Shown here: positions 22,339-32,877 of the stretch, piece by piece
How the letters are laid out: the number at the start of each line of letters is the position of its first letter
Position numbering within the stretch: position 1 is the first letter of the stretch
Source: Zopfochytrium polystomum
Taxonomy: Eukaryota; Chytridiomycota; Chytridiomycetes; Chytridiales; Chytridiaceae
Length of the DNA stretch: 64,000 nucleotides
Assembly: GCA_025765615.1 (NCBI GenBank)
Contig: JAIVFJ010000191.1
Coordinates: 1 to 64,000 of the forward strand
Reading direction: 5' to 3'
Position numbers and translations under genes: made by a program
The notes under the pieces: model-generated
Databases searched by the model: none
Told to the model about the DNA's origin: nothing
What the model saw: the letters and a program-made list of their open reading frames with translations, nothing else

Positions 22339-22585
22339 TGTAAGATTTTGGGGGTTTTGCAGAAAGCAGTGTGCAGGAGCAACACCTCACACTGTGGTAC
22401 ATGGGAGCACCAACTGTGATGAGGACTTGCTGCATTTTCTGTCACCTGGTCTTTGTCACAATTTTGTCTTAAGCCAAACAGCATACATTGCACAACAGTC
22501 TCCCACCTCAGCTTCACCATCACAACAGAGTAGTCCACCAGAGTAGTTCACCACCATCCACATACAGCAGCTACCATTTCTTTCA
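22339..22585 (+). repeat. LTR of family B (247 bp)
   Basis: Starts TGTAAGATTTTGGGGG (first bases slightly changed) and ends TTTCA. Same length as 26522-26768 and 34591-34837. Followed by the leader TACAAAATTGTGACCC. Confidence 0.82.
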
Positions 22586-22964
22586 TACAAAATTGTGACC
22601 CATCCCAATCACCAAGCAGAAGTACTTCTGCTTGGTGATTGGGATGGCGCCAGCAGAACGAGTAGAATCGTTTGCAACGAGCAGAAAGGAGAAAACAGAC
22701 TGTGCCGCAATCTCCACTGTGGGTCATCATCACAACTGAAACCCTCAATTTTGTCCCACGCCTCCACCGCCTACACCACTTTTATCAGTGGAGAAGACGT
22801 TTTGACAGTCGTTTTTCGTAGTAGAAGCGTAGTTTGACAAGTGTAATCAGTCATTCACAGCATTAGTCACATTGGAAACGCCAAAAATCAACTGAAACCC
22901 AGCTCCCAAGTTTGCCAACTTCCTTGAGTCATTTGCAACGTGCTTCATTACATCTTACCACAAA
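22586..22964 (+). other. Family B leader with a 48-bp perfect palindrome
   Basis: Matches 26769-27020 from about 22740 onward (CACGCCTCCACC / GAAGACGTTTTG blocks). The palindrome at 22600-22647 replaces the equivalent leader sequence. No gag start is preserved; gag-like sequence resumes near 22955. Confidence 0.65.
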
Positions 22965-23612
22965 GTGGAAAGTTTTGCAGAAAGTTCATCAGTGGAATTT
23001 GCAGTTGCATCACACCATTTTCCAAAGTCGTGCGAGTTATCTGTCTTGAACAACACGCTAATCTATATTGGTGTTGCCAACACGTTCATTTTTGCAGGGA
23101 ATCCTATTACTTCTGTTTCATCATTGACTCCACTAATCACCATTTTTAAATCTACCGCCTGCCAAAACACATATGATGAGGGGCAGGATCGACTTGCAGT
23201 GGATTCCCTCCATGCATTACAATCATTTCAGAGTTTCAACTCAGGATGCTTGTATCACATCACAGCAAAGGAACGTGTACAAACGCATCAGTTTAAAAAG
23301 CTTGCAGAAAGCGCTCAACCAGCAATTTACAATGGAAACATTGGTCATTCCATTGCTTGTTTGATTGACATCAGCACAGGTAGAGTAATCACTCATCAAT
23401 TGGATGACCTCGTGGTTGCAGAAGACAGTTTCCCTCGCCTCAGCACTTCAGCAGCAGAGGATATCTCTCAGGACCTCGTTCATCAGCGTGCACCACTTCT
23501 CAGCAAGGACAAACTTAAATCAACTGAACAAAACATCACCAACCTCCTTCGTGAAGGCAATGTTTGCATGGATCAATTCCCAGAACCAGCACCAGCAGCG
23601 GCAGCTGAATGA
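22965..23612 (+). CDS. Chimeric family B frame: gag middle fused to integrase C-terminus (215 codons)
   Basis: An uninterrupted frame made by deletion. The first third matches B gag (V-E-S-F-A-E-S-S-S-V-E, then GVANTFIFAGNPITSVSSLT, then Q-N-T-Y-D-E). Near 23190 it passes into the integrase C-terminal region (SGCLYHITAKER, AIYNGNIGHSIACLIDISTG) and the linker to the intron-like insert. It lacks the zinc knuckle, protease and integrase catalytic residues. Non-autonomous, defective product if expressed; expression is unproven. At the codon that is a TGA stop in copy 26522-34837 (30478), this copy reads CAA. Confidence 0.6.
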   Translation: MESFAESSSVEFAVASHHFPKSCELSVLNNTLIYIGVANTFIFAGNPITSVSSLTPLITIFKSTACQNTYDEGQDRLAVDSLHALQSFQSFNSGCLYHITAKERVQTHQFKKLAESAQPAIYNGNIGHSIACLIDISTGRVITHQLDDLVVAEDSFPRLSTSAAEDISQDLVHQRAPLLSKDKLKSTEQNITNLLREGNVCMDQFPEPAPAAAAE

Positions 23613-23732
23613 CAACCTTCCACAGAACTAGCACCAATTGAACATGAAGTGGTCCAGGTATGGCAGTGAAAGTGAATTGGATAACAATGTACAGCACAAG
23701 GTGTTGGAGGTGGCGGCAAAACAGGTGGGACT
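23613..23732 (+). other. Stub of the family B intron-like insert
   Basis: GTCCAG|GTATGGCAG (donor at 23657) and about 75 nt of the insert match 30739 onward. The sequence then stops at a minus-oriented LTR B. Only the 5' end of the insert survives. Confidence 0.65.
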
Positions 23733-23975
23733 TGAAAGAAAGTACAGCTGCTGTTTGTGGATGGTAGTGAACTACTCTGGTGGACTACTCTCTTGTGATG
23801 ATAAAGCTGAGGTGGGAGACTGTTGTACAATGTATGCTGTTTGACTTTATACAAAATTGTGACAAAGACCAGGTGACAAAAAATGCACCAAATCCTCACA
23901 GTTGGTGCTCTCATGCACCACAGTGTGAGGTGTTGCTCCTGCACACTGTTTACTGCAAAAACCCAAAATCTAACA
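23733..23975 (-). repeat. 3' LTR of a minus-oriented family B fragment
   Basis: TGTTAG begins at 23975 reading leftward and the LTR ends TTTCA at 23733. On the minus strand it is immediately preceded by the polypurine tract AGGGGGGAG (23976-23984), as expected for a 3' LTR. Confidence 0.82.
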
Positions 23976-24023
23976 CTCCCCCCTAAGCTGCGGGCAGGAG
24001 CAAAAGGGCCAGCACAGAGGATA

Positions 24024-24047
24024 CCTTACGCCATAGTCAACGTAAGG
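24024..24047 (-). other. 3'-UTR hairpin of family B (minus copy)
   Basis: CCTTACG (24024-24030), 10-nt loop, CGTAAGG (24041-24047). Same position relative to the LTR as 34518-34541 and 41394-41417. Confidence 0.6.
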
Positions 24048-24258
24048 CAACTGTACAATGGCTTAGGAAAAGCAATAAACAGGTATGACTGGCCACCAGG
24101 TTGCAGAACAATAAGAAAAGAATGCCCGTATGAAATATGTAGATGGAGAGCAAAGAAGCTTGAATGCAAGACTATAAGAAGCAATGCAGAAGAAGAAGAA
24201 GGGCAAGAAAAAGAAAGGAGAAAGAGCATGCAATACAAATAAAGCAAGGGAACAGAAA

Positions 24259-24772
24259 CTAAGGCACACGACAAAGACCAATATGACCAAGATGATAAGC
24301 ACCTAAAGCAGCTGGTAATGATTTTGTAAGATAATCTGCTGGTTGCTCGCCACCATGAATCCATTCCAGTCGAATCACTTGTCGATCAACCAGTTCCCTG
24401 ATATAGTGATACTTAACCAGAATATGTTTTGACCTATTAGTGTAGAGATTGTTTGAGCTCAAATTGATAGTGCCTTGGTTGTCAGTATAGATTGGAATAG
24501 GAGTCGGGGACAGGAGCATAAGTGCTGTGTGTTGTTTTGAGATGGCCTCCAGTTCTCGTCCTAGTTCTGAGACTGCAATGTATTCTGCTTGCTGAGGTGA
24601 AAGCATAACTGCAGGACTGTGAGTTGATGCCCAGCTGATAGCAGTATTTCCAAACAAGACGAAGTAGCCAAGTTGTGATTTCCATCAGCATGAACTCCAT
24701 GAGCAGCATCTGAGTTGCCGAGAATTCCAGACCCTGTGTTGGAACAAAACAAACCATACTCACGTGTACCAT
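24259..24772 (-). pseudogene. Family B RNase H region, minus-strand fragment
   Basis: Minus-strand frame with G-N-T-A-I-S-W-A-S, Q-Q-A-E-Y, Y-T-D-N-Q and the C-terminal ADYLTKSLPAALGAYHLGH; the stop is followed by the B 3' UTR. The RT upstream is missing: the fragment meets LTR C at about 24773. The codon that is TGA at 34010 is still CGA (Arg) here. Confidence 0.8.
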
Positions 24773-25007
24773 TGAGAGATCAAACAAGGAGTCCAACCCC
24801 CTCCTTGCTGCTTTGACAGAATCCAGTGCAAAACAAGCCAATATCTCTTTCTCCATTTGCTCTCTCTTCCATCTCTGCCCACTCACTCCTCTCTCCTCTC
24901 TCCATCCTCTCACACCTCTCCCTTTTCCATCATCACAGCTCCCTCTCTCTCTCTCTCTTCATCCCCACACACACCAAGTCCCTCCAGTCCTGGGTGGGAT
25001 TTCATCA
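24773..25007 (+). repeat. LTR C 3' fragment, plus orientation
   Basis: CT-rich end of LTR C from the ...GATCAAA region to the terminal GGGATTTCATCA at 25007. Mirror partner of 26306-26521. Confidence 0.75.
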
Positions 25008-26305
25008 CCTTTCCACAAGGATAGCAAGAGCCTGGAGGTGTTACAAGGTGCATTAAGTCAATCATGAAGGAGTTTGGGAACACAATTGATTTCAGCTCCA
25101 TCAGAATGCTGGTGCCCTGGACGCCGTACTCCTTCTCCTGCTGATCCCGCTTTGCTCTTGGAGCCATAGACTCGATGTGAGCTGCTTGTGTTAAGAATTC
25201 CTCAGTAGTTGTTCGCACAGGCAGTTGCAGTGGATCATACAACAGCCTCTTGTTTCGGTGAAGGGGATAATAGTATTGGCTGCCTTTAGCACTCCATTCA
25301 CCCTCAATGTTGCATTGGCGACGCTGTTGCTGCCAGTCATTTTCATCAGCATGGATATCGCAGGCATGTCTCCAAAAATTAACAGAACAGCAGCTCGTAG
25401 TGTAAACTGCTCTCGGACAGCACCGTCAAACGCCAAAACACCAGCCTCCAGCTGCTTCAGCTCCTGAATAAGCGGATACAGGAAGGAACCCATGTCTTGA
25501 CAGGAACAATGCCAACGCTGAGGAAGTTGTTCAGACAGTATCGCTCTTCAGGTGGCAAATTGTAGTTGATGAGCAAGATTGGCCAGCAGTAACACCTCTC
25601 CTCTTGAACGGGCAAAACCCATCAGTGCACAGCCCTAAAGCAATGTCACAGTGGTCAGGCAGGAGCCCTTCCTCCAATGCTGTCTTGTAGAGGCTGGAAG
25701 AAAAGACATCAGAGTAACTGCTCTCATCCTCTGGGATAAAATCAGATCAATATCTCATATGGTTGGTCATCTTTGCATTCCGATAGAATCCAAGTAACTG
25801 AGGTATGAGCCAATTGTAGTTGAAGTCGTTCTGAGGCTTTCCAGAGTTGGCTTTTCTGGCAGTCTTGCAGTAGGGACAGCTCTCCAAACCAGCATTCTTG
25901 CCCACAAAGCAGACACATGACTTGATGCAGCAGTCATATTTCTCTCTGGTCAGACCAGACAAACGCTTGGAAAAGTGCACTACTCTCAGACTCAGTCTCC
26001 CCACTGTCACCGCCAGTGAAACTTGTGTCCGAATCATCAGTATCATCCTCGTCCTTGTCAACTATCTCTTCATCCATCTCATCATCAAGACAGTCCCGCA
26101 AAATGAGTGAATGATCCTCATACAGATCAACAGCGTTGAGCGGTTGATCAACTGTGATAAAATCTTGGCCCCTAGCATGGTTTTGTGCGGTCTTTGGATG
26201 ATGAAGAACCTTGCAAGCCTTGCAGAGCACACAGTGGGGGTGACCAAGGGGTATATTGCTCTTCTCTTTCTTCCGTCTACCATTTTCATGTGAAACGGTA
26301 GCTGG
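25008..26305 (-). pseudogene. tnp2-like (CACTA/En-Spm superfamily) transposase fragment
   Basis: Minus-strand remains of a tnp2-type DDE transposase. In order: an N-terminal C-x-x-C region, an acidic stretch, the block YDCCIKSCVCFVGKN, then CPYC, then NYNWLIPQLLGFYRN (25747-26000). Next is a region spelling LGLCTDGFCPFKRR and, in another frame, INYNLPPEERY. It ends with V-L-A-F-D-G-A-V-R-E-Q-F-T-L-R followed by F-G-D-M-P-A (25191-25493). These match the family order (cysteine region, 'LstDGf.pf.r', 'NLPPe.R', 'DG', 'GDlPA'). At least two frame breaks. It is flanked by inverted LTR C fragments rather than recognisable CACTA termini. Confidence 0.75.
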
Positions 26306-26521
26306 TGATGAAATCCCACCCAGGACTGGAGGGACTTGGTGTGTGTGGAGAGGAAGAGAGAGAGAGAGAGAGCAGTGACGATGGAAAAGGGAGAGGAGTG
26401 AGAGGATGGAGAGAGGAGAGAGGAGTGAGTGGACAGAGAGGAAAGAGAGAGCAAATGGAGGAAGAGAGATTGGCTTGTTTTGCACTGGATTCTGTCAAAG
26501 CAGCAAGGAGGGGGTTGGATT
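26306..26521 (-). repeat. LTR C 3' fragment, minus orientation
   Basis: TGATGAAATCCCACCC at 26306 is the reverse complement of the LTR C end. With 24773-25007 it forms an inverted pair of about 220 bp around the transposase fragment. Confidence 0.75.
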
Positions 26522-26768
26522 TGTTAGATTTTGGGTTTTTGCAGTAAGCAGTGTGCAGGAGCAACACCTCACACTGTGGTGCATGGGAGCACCAACTGTG
26601 ATGAGGATTTGGTGCATTTTTTTGTCACCTGGTCTTTGTCACAATTTTGTATAAAGCCAAACAGCATACATTGTACAACAGTCTCCCATCTCAGCTTCAC
26701 CATCACAAGAGAGTAGTCCACCAGAGTATTTCACCACCATCCACAATCAGCAGCAGTCATTCCTTTCA
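26522..26768 (+). repeat. 5' LTR of element B (247 bp)
   Basis: TGTTAGATTTTGGG... to ...CTTTCA; identical length to the 3' LTR. Confidence 0.87.
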
Positions 26769-27657
26769 TACAAAATTGTGACCCTTCCCAATCATCTGGA
26801 GTATAAACAACGTGCAGAACACAGCAACACACTTGAAAAGCGCACAGAACGAGCAAACAGAGGCAGTGCCACTTGCCATCACACTACCAACTTGCTCAGT
26901 TTTTGTACCCCCACCATTCCACCACGTCTACACCACTTTTAACACTGGGGAAGACGTTTTGGCGATCGTTTTTCGCTGCAGCGGCGTCGCAGAGTGTGTA
27001 ACAGCACTCATCCACAACATCAGCCACCTGATAACGTCGATTTTCGAGAGTTTACGTTTGCAACTTCTTTCAATTGCTTTAGGAATCGCTTACCACCATT
27101 TGAAAGTACTCCTTTTGTTCTATCTACCCACCAAACGTCGCAATCCTCGATCTCTTCCTTGGTGTATAGTAACTGTCCGCGTTTTGAACGAATTCAGTAC
27201 TCAATTAGCACCAAATTTCACCCAAATCCGTCGAAATTCGTTGCCTGCAACTTCCCACATTCACAACTCAGCCAAAACCCAACCAAATCGCTTAAAACCA
27301 ATTTCTCTGCACTCAGCACTGCTGATCTACGTGGGGCAACTCAGTGATTCTCCAAATTCGTCCTTGGCCTCGTGGAATATTGAGTTGCAAGCTGCATCTG
27401 CATTTTGGCCCATCTAGTCACTCAATTTCGCTCCAAACGTGACAAGTCTGTTTTTCTCAACACCAACTTGTTACACACATCACCTATCCACCTATCCACA
27501 CCCATACCTTGACCATCAAGTGTCGTGTCACGCTTGTTGAGTGTCGACTTAAAGACTGCTACTATTCCCTACGAAGGGTTACCACTAAATCAGGGAAATC
27601 ACTGCCTTTCAAATTTCTATTCTCCTGCAAAGCTCTCACACATTTTCCTCCCAAGCA
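26769..27657 (+). other. Leader of element B
   Basis: Long non-coding leader between the LTR and the gag ATG at 27658. It shares blocks with 22586-22950. Its primer-position sequence reads ACCCTTCCCAATCA, a mutated form of the leader motif CATCCCAATCACC. Short open frames here have no family resemblance. Confidence 0.65.
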
Positions 27658-29074
27658 TGAGCGAGTGTGATCAAATCAAGTATGCTTCCCGTGCATTCCC
27701 CATCCTCAAAGGCGCAGCAAATTTTGGAGATTGGCTGGACGACCTTATTTCAGAACTATCCAACAAAAGCAATGGTCTCCGCCACTGCGTCAACCCAGAC
27801 CAAATTAACGTATTACGCAATGATCAAGTGGACCCCAATGATCCTAATGTCGGCCCAACATGCAGAGTATGCAGGGGGCCCAACCATGGCGAGCATTATG
27901 CATTTGCACAAGACGGGCGTGAGCCGGTCAAATGGCTCCCAGGGACAGAAGACCAGAACGCATACTGTATCCTTCTCATTCGACGACATGTTGAACCGAG
28001 CTTCTACCACAGTTCCCCCAACAAGGGCAGATTTTTGCCTACACACTGCTTGGAGAAATTGCGATTGCATGTCGAACAACAGATCAAGGATTAGCAAAGG
28101 AAATTATCGATGATTTCGAACGTATAAAAATGGAACCTGCAGAATCATCCGAATCATTTGCAATGCGCTTCATTACAGCTTACCACGAAGTAGAAAGCTT
28201 TGCAGAAAGTTCATCAGTGGAAATCCGCAGTCGCATCACACCATTTTCCAAAGTTGTGCGAGTCTTCGTATCTGGCCTGAACAACACGCTAATCGATATG
28301 GGTGTTGCCAATATGTTCATGTTTGCAGGGAATCCTATCACTTCTGTTTCATCATTGACTAAACTAATCACCTTATTTAAATCTACCGCCCGCCAAAATA
28401 CATATGATGAGAGGCGGGATCGACTTGCAGCACAACAGGAGCGGGATCTGACAACAGCCATTCCAGAAGTCACTACACCAACAGCAAATGTAATTATTCG
28501 GCCAAAAGTACACTATAGTCAACTCCGCGGTCGTAGCAGTTATCATAAACCTCAGCAGTACCAGCCGTATCCTAATATCCGCCCAACAACCTTGCAGTAC
28601 CAAAACCCTCAGTCCCAACAGTACACACCACGCCCATATGGTGGTTTTGGCCGAGGCCGAGGAACATGGCAAGGACTAAGTTCACGTGGAACAGCAACAG
28701 GTGGTACCGCAATGGGACGCGGCTCTGGGGGGAGTTGGTACCCTGCACAGCAACAGTCTTTTGGAGTCCAATGTCATGCATGTGGAGGCTATGGTCATGT
28801 TGCTTGACAGTGTGCCAACACATTTCTTCAGCAATTGCAGCAACAGCAACAGAATCGACCACCAGCAAACCCAAATGCGCTCTTACTCCAGCAACCAAAC
28901 CCTCCACAACAGCAGATACCTGAAAACCAAGCACTTCTGCTACAGAATGGTGATTGGGATGACCAGCAAAGTGAGCAGTATGCTGCAGAACAGCAATTGT
29001 GGATGGAAACGCAACTCCAATCAGAGACCGAACAAGATGAAAGTCAACAGGATTTTTGGATGGCCCGGGAGTAA
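27658..29074 (+). pseudogene. Copia B gag, one frameshift and one stop
   Basis: Begins M-S-E-C-D-Q-I-K-Y-A and parallels A gag throughout (NFGDWLDDLISELSNK). The frame shifts near 28000-28040, then resumes with K-E-I-I-D-D-F-E-R-I-K-M-E-P. In the zinc knuckle C-H-A-C-G-G-Y-G-H-V-A-*-Q-C the codon after A is TGA (28805-28807), where A has Arg. A Q-rich tail ends QDFWMARE with stop TAA 29072-29074 inside the hairpin loop. Confidence 0.85.
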
Positions 29075-30738
29075 TCCGGGCATTTGCAGTTAACGTCCCT
29101 TCCCTTCCAATTTCTTTTCCTGTACTCATCAACAACGGTTGCAATGTCACAACGCTTCGAGATTTCTCTCTCTTCATTCCCTATAGTTATACTCAGCAGA
29201 AATCTAGCATGCGTATCGCCAAAGAAGGACCTATTCTTACTTGTGAAGGATTCGGCACAGCTCTCATACCACTCACCAACAACATCACACTTATAATTGA
29301 AGGTGCCCAATATGCTCCAGAATGTCCTGTCAACTTGGTCGCTGATCGGGACCTACAACTATGTGGCTTCTTCCATCTTGCACGAGACCTTCAACCTGGT
29401 ACTATTTATCGTAGCAGTCCTGAGGAAGGAGATCCAGCCGTCCTTCAAATGATTCTTAGACATGGTCTCCAATGGTTCCCAACAGCAGCAAACCCCAACT
29501 TCAACTACAGCAAACAATTTATTGCACACTGCGCCAGTAAATTTTACAACCTCTTCAGCTCTGCAGGACCAGTTGATACACTCAGTATACGCACAGCCTT
29601 TCTCAACAGCAAAGCTCCAAACACTCAGAGCATGCATGAACGCCTCGGCCATATCCCTTATGCAAGACTACGAGCAATGAAGGAGCGCCGTACATGTGCT
29701 GACTTTCCTGACATTAAGCTGGACTTACTTGAAGAACCGTGTAAGGCCTGCATTATTGCCAAACAGACTCGTGCTGCTATTCCACATACAGATCCTCCAG
29801 ATAAACTACCAGGCGAACATTTAGCCTTTGATCTAGTGGAAGTCAAACCAAAGTTTCAAGGACAATATGGCTTTGCTCTCATTGCCATTGACTATGCAAG
29901 TAATTATCTCTGGTCGACAAACCTTCGGAGAAAGTCAGAAGCACTACCGGAGGCCATTAAGATCATCCAACAATTGGAGACAGTTAGGGACGTTCGTGTA
30001 AAGGGCGTCCGCTTTGATGGTGGGGAACTGAATTCACTCGCTTTTAACCGTTTCTGTGCATCACGTGGCATCTGCGTTGACGTCAGTCCACCTCATACAC
30101 CTGAGCTGAATGGGAAAGCAGAGCGAGCAGTTTGAACAGTCATGGATGTCACACAATCTCTTCTAAGACATGCTGGTTCACCATGGTCATGGTGGGGATA
30201 CGCGATTCGACATGCAGTAGATATCATCAATACACTTCCTGTCCTCAGCCGTGGATTACTATCTCCAGTTGAAACGCTTCTTGGATTCCCTCCATGCATC
30301 AGTCAATTCAGAGTTTTTGGCTCAGGATGTTTGTATCACATCACAGCTAAGGAACGTGGACAAACACATCAGTTTAAAAAGCTTGCAGAACGCGCCCGAC
30401 CAGCAATTTACATTGGAAACTTTGGTCGTTCCATTGCTCGTTTGATTGACATCAGCACGGGTAGAGTAATCACTCATTGACTGGATGACCTTGTGGTTGC
30501 AGAAGACAGTTTCCCTCGCCTCAGCACCTCAGCAGCAGAGGATATTGCTCAGGACCTCGTTCATCAGCTAACACCACTCCTCAGCAAAGATGAACTTACA
30601 TCAACTGAACAAAACATCACCAACCTCCTTCGTGAAGCCAATGTTTGCGTGGATCAATTCCCAGAACCAGGACCAGCAGCGGTAGCTGAACAACAACCTT
30701 CCACAGACCTAGCACCAATTGAACATGAAGTGGTCCAG
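29041..30738 (+). pseudogene. Copia B pol part 1: protease and integrase, two in-frame stops
   Basis: Open from the frameshift site to 30132. Protease motif reads I-N-N-G-C-N, so the catalytic Asp is lost. GAG-pre-integrase motif HERLGHIPYARL, integrase core FDLVEVKP ... FDGGEL ... PELNGKAE with the D, D, E residues present. Stops TGA at 30133-30135 (after ...E-R-A-V) and 30478-30480 (after V-I-T-H), both at Arg positions. The last frame ends E-H-E-V-V-Q at 30738 in phase 0 to the intron-like insert. Confidence 0.87.
29051..29081 (+). promoter_or_regulatory. Candidate gag-pol -1 frameshift signal, family B
   Basis: T5 slip site 29053-29057, spacer, then stem GCCCGG (29063-29068), loop GAGTAAT, stem CCGGGC (29076-29081). 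The stop in the loop is TAA here and TGA in family A, while the stem is unchanged. Confidence 0.55.
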
Positions 30739-31272
30739 GTACGGCAGCGAAAGTGAATCGGATAACGATGTACAGCACGAAGTGTTGGAGGTGACGGCAC
30801 GAAGGGTTGGACTCCGTGTTACCGCAATTAACGCCATCTCCAGTGGGCCTTACCTACAAGCACTAAAGCCAGGGGACCAATCGGATGAGTGAGGGCAGCG
30901 ACCGGCTCTGTGACTGCAGGCGCACTCTCGGCTGGGAGTGACGTGGGTGGCGCAACCGAAGGCCCTGGGCCATACCAACCCTGTGGGAGCTGCTAGTGTG
31001 GCGTGGACCCAAGTCAGAAGGGATGGATGCCTGTTTGGGGAGCCCATTCCGTAAGGAACACCACCAGGGGAGATAGGTCCCTTGGCGCCTGACGTTACGC
31101 ATGGGGGAAAGTGCGGAAGGCGGGCTGTGGAGAGAGGAAGAGAAGGCTCTCTGGCACGGGGTGTCCCGAGCCGCATCGTGCAGAAGGCTCACCTGCCAAT
31201 GATTTTTCTATTTCCTTTTTCTGCATCCTAATACTCACAAACACCTCTGTCATTTTACTAACACCACCAAAG
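30739..31272 (+). other. Intron-like insert between integrase and RT, family B (534 nt)
   Basis: CAG|GTACGG donor; acceptor CACCAAAG|CAT; a perfect branch-site consensus TACTAAC at 31256-31262, 10 nt before the acceptor AG. Removing it joins E-V-V-Q to H-T-P-D-D-K-T-I-A-E-T-P-T-R-D in frame. In this copy the ATG of family A is ATT, so the downstream segment is not an independent start. Hairpin TTCC-GTAA-GGAA at 31047-31058; GAGCC/GGCTC pairing at 31168-31190. Confidence 0.65.
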
Positions 31273-31334
31273 CATACCCCCGATGACAAAACAATTGCTG
31301 AAACACCAACTAGAGACATACCGCCTCAAGCGCC

Positions 31335-32052
31335 TGTTAGTTTTGGGTCTTTTGGTGTAAGCAGTGTGCAGGAGCTTTGACCTGATACTGCTCTGCAAGG
31401 ATGACTTGCAGCATTTTGCAAGTGATGGTCCTTGTAACAGTTTTGTATAAAGACAAACACAATACTGACAGAAGCCAAGATCAACCTCCCACCACCACCA
31501 CCTTCAGTAGTGTACACCACAGCAGCCCAACCCATCAATCAGCCAACATAGCAAATTCTTTCATACAAAACTGTTACCCATCCCAATCACTTCCCCCTTG
31601 GTTTCAACAAAATTCAATCAGTAGAAGGGGTTGTACGCTTTTCAGATCTGCCAACTTTGCGGACTGATCACGGGCGCTACAGACATTGTACAGCAATTTC
31701 GTTACTACCATCGGAAAGCTCTTGATCTCCTCTTTCCAACGAACCCACCTGATCTCGGATCGGACGCTCCTACGTCGTATCCACCGCCTCCAAAGTCGTC
31801 GCCCACTTTTCCAACTTCAACCTCAATTTGCTCGCCTTCCAGACCTCCCCCAGCCGATCCCAAGCTATCTTTGGAAAGGCCTGCTTCTGGACTACACGAC
31901 TGTCACCGGCGGTATCCCAAAATCACTCTCCTTTGTGATAAGCGCCCACTTTTTCCATTCAGGGTCACCAGATTACCTCCAACCTCCACACCATTAATTT
32001 TTGATTTTTTGTCCCCAATTGGAGACAACGACCACCCCACTACCTGACACAC
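31335..32052 (+). mobile_element. Family A fragment (LTR 31335-31563 plus leader) inserted in element B
   Basis: TGTTAGTTTTGGG... to TTTCA (31563), then the A leader matching 15436-15920 to about 32050, where LTR C starts. It breaks the B frame right after D-I-P-P-Q-A-P. Confidence 0.82.
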
Positions 32053-32877
32053 ACCGCTTCCTGATCTGGAATTCCAGCTTTCCTGCTGTGCTGTGCAATC
32101 TGAGCAATGCAACAGGCATTTAGGAATCAGGGATTGCACCAATCACTGCATTTCTAAAAGTGAGATAAAAACTGAGCTCACCAGAGATTGCACCAATCAT
32201 TGGATTTCTAAAAACAAGGAAAAAAGCGGCTTGTTCCCCAAACAAGCTTCCTGATTTGGAAACAACCAAGCCAATTTACAAGCAACTGTTTCCCAAACAA
32301 GCTGTAAATTGGTTCCTGGTGGTACTCAGCCCAGACAAAGTGCTCAGCCCAAGGTGGTACTCAGCCCTGGCTGGTACTTAGCCCAGGGTGGTGCACAGCC
32401 CAGGCTGGTACTCAGCCCTGGGTGGTGCTCAGCCCAGGCTGGTACTCAGCCCTGGCTGGTATTCAGCCCTGAGTGATGCCCAGCACTGGGTGGTACTCAG
32501 CCCTGAATGGGTACTTAGCCCAGGCTGGGGATTGGTGCTCAGCCTGTTTTATCTCATTTCTGTGGCCTGCTCTGTGCAGCCCACTGCTCCCTCTGTTTTC
32601 TGATGGCTCCAACCTGCAGGAGTATAAAAGCAGCAACCTCTCACAGAGATCAAAAAAGGAATCCAACCCCCTCCTTGCTGCTTTGACAGAAGCCAGTGCA
32701 AAACAAGCCAATCTCTCTTCCTCCATTTGCTCTCTCTTCCATCTCTGCCCACTCACTCCTCTCTCCTCTCTCCAGCCTCTCACTCCTCTCCCCTTTCCAT
32801 CATCACTGCTCTCTCTCTCTCTCTCTCTTCATCCCCACACACACCAAGTCCCTCCAGTCCTGGGTGGGATTTCATCA
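32053..32877 (+). repeat. LTR C, 5'-truncated, inserted in element B
   Basis: From ACCGCTTCCTGATCTGG to the terminal GGGATTTCATCA (32877). About 680 bp (32058-32735) read identical to 39888-40565. Includes the minisatellite and the GGAGTATAAAAGCAGC promoter-like segment. Confidence 0.8.

Noticed and set aside
32388..32600. Repeat-rich small proteins encoded by the minisatellite (identical frames at 32388 and 40217)
   Set aside because: They are translations of the LTR C minisatellite in all frames; no start context or conservation beyond the DNA repeat.
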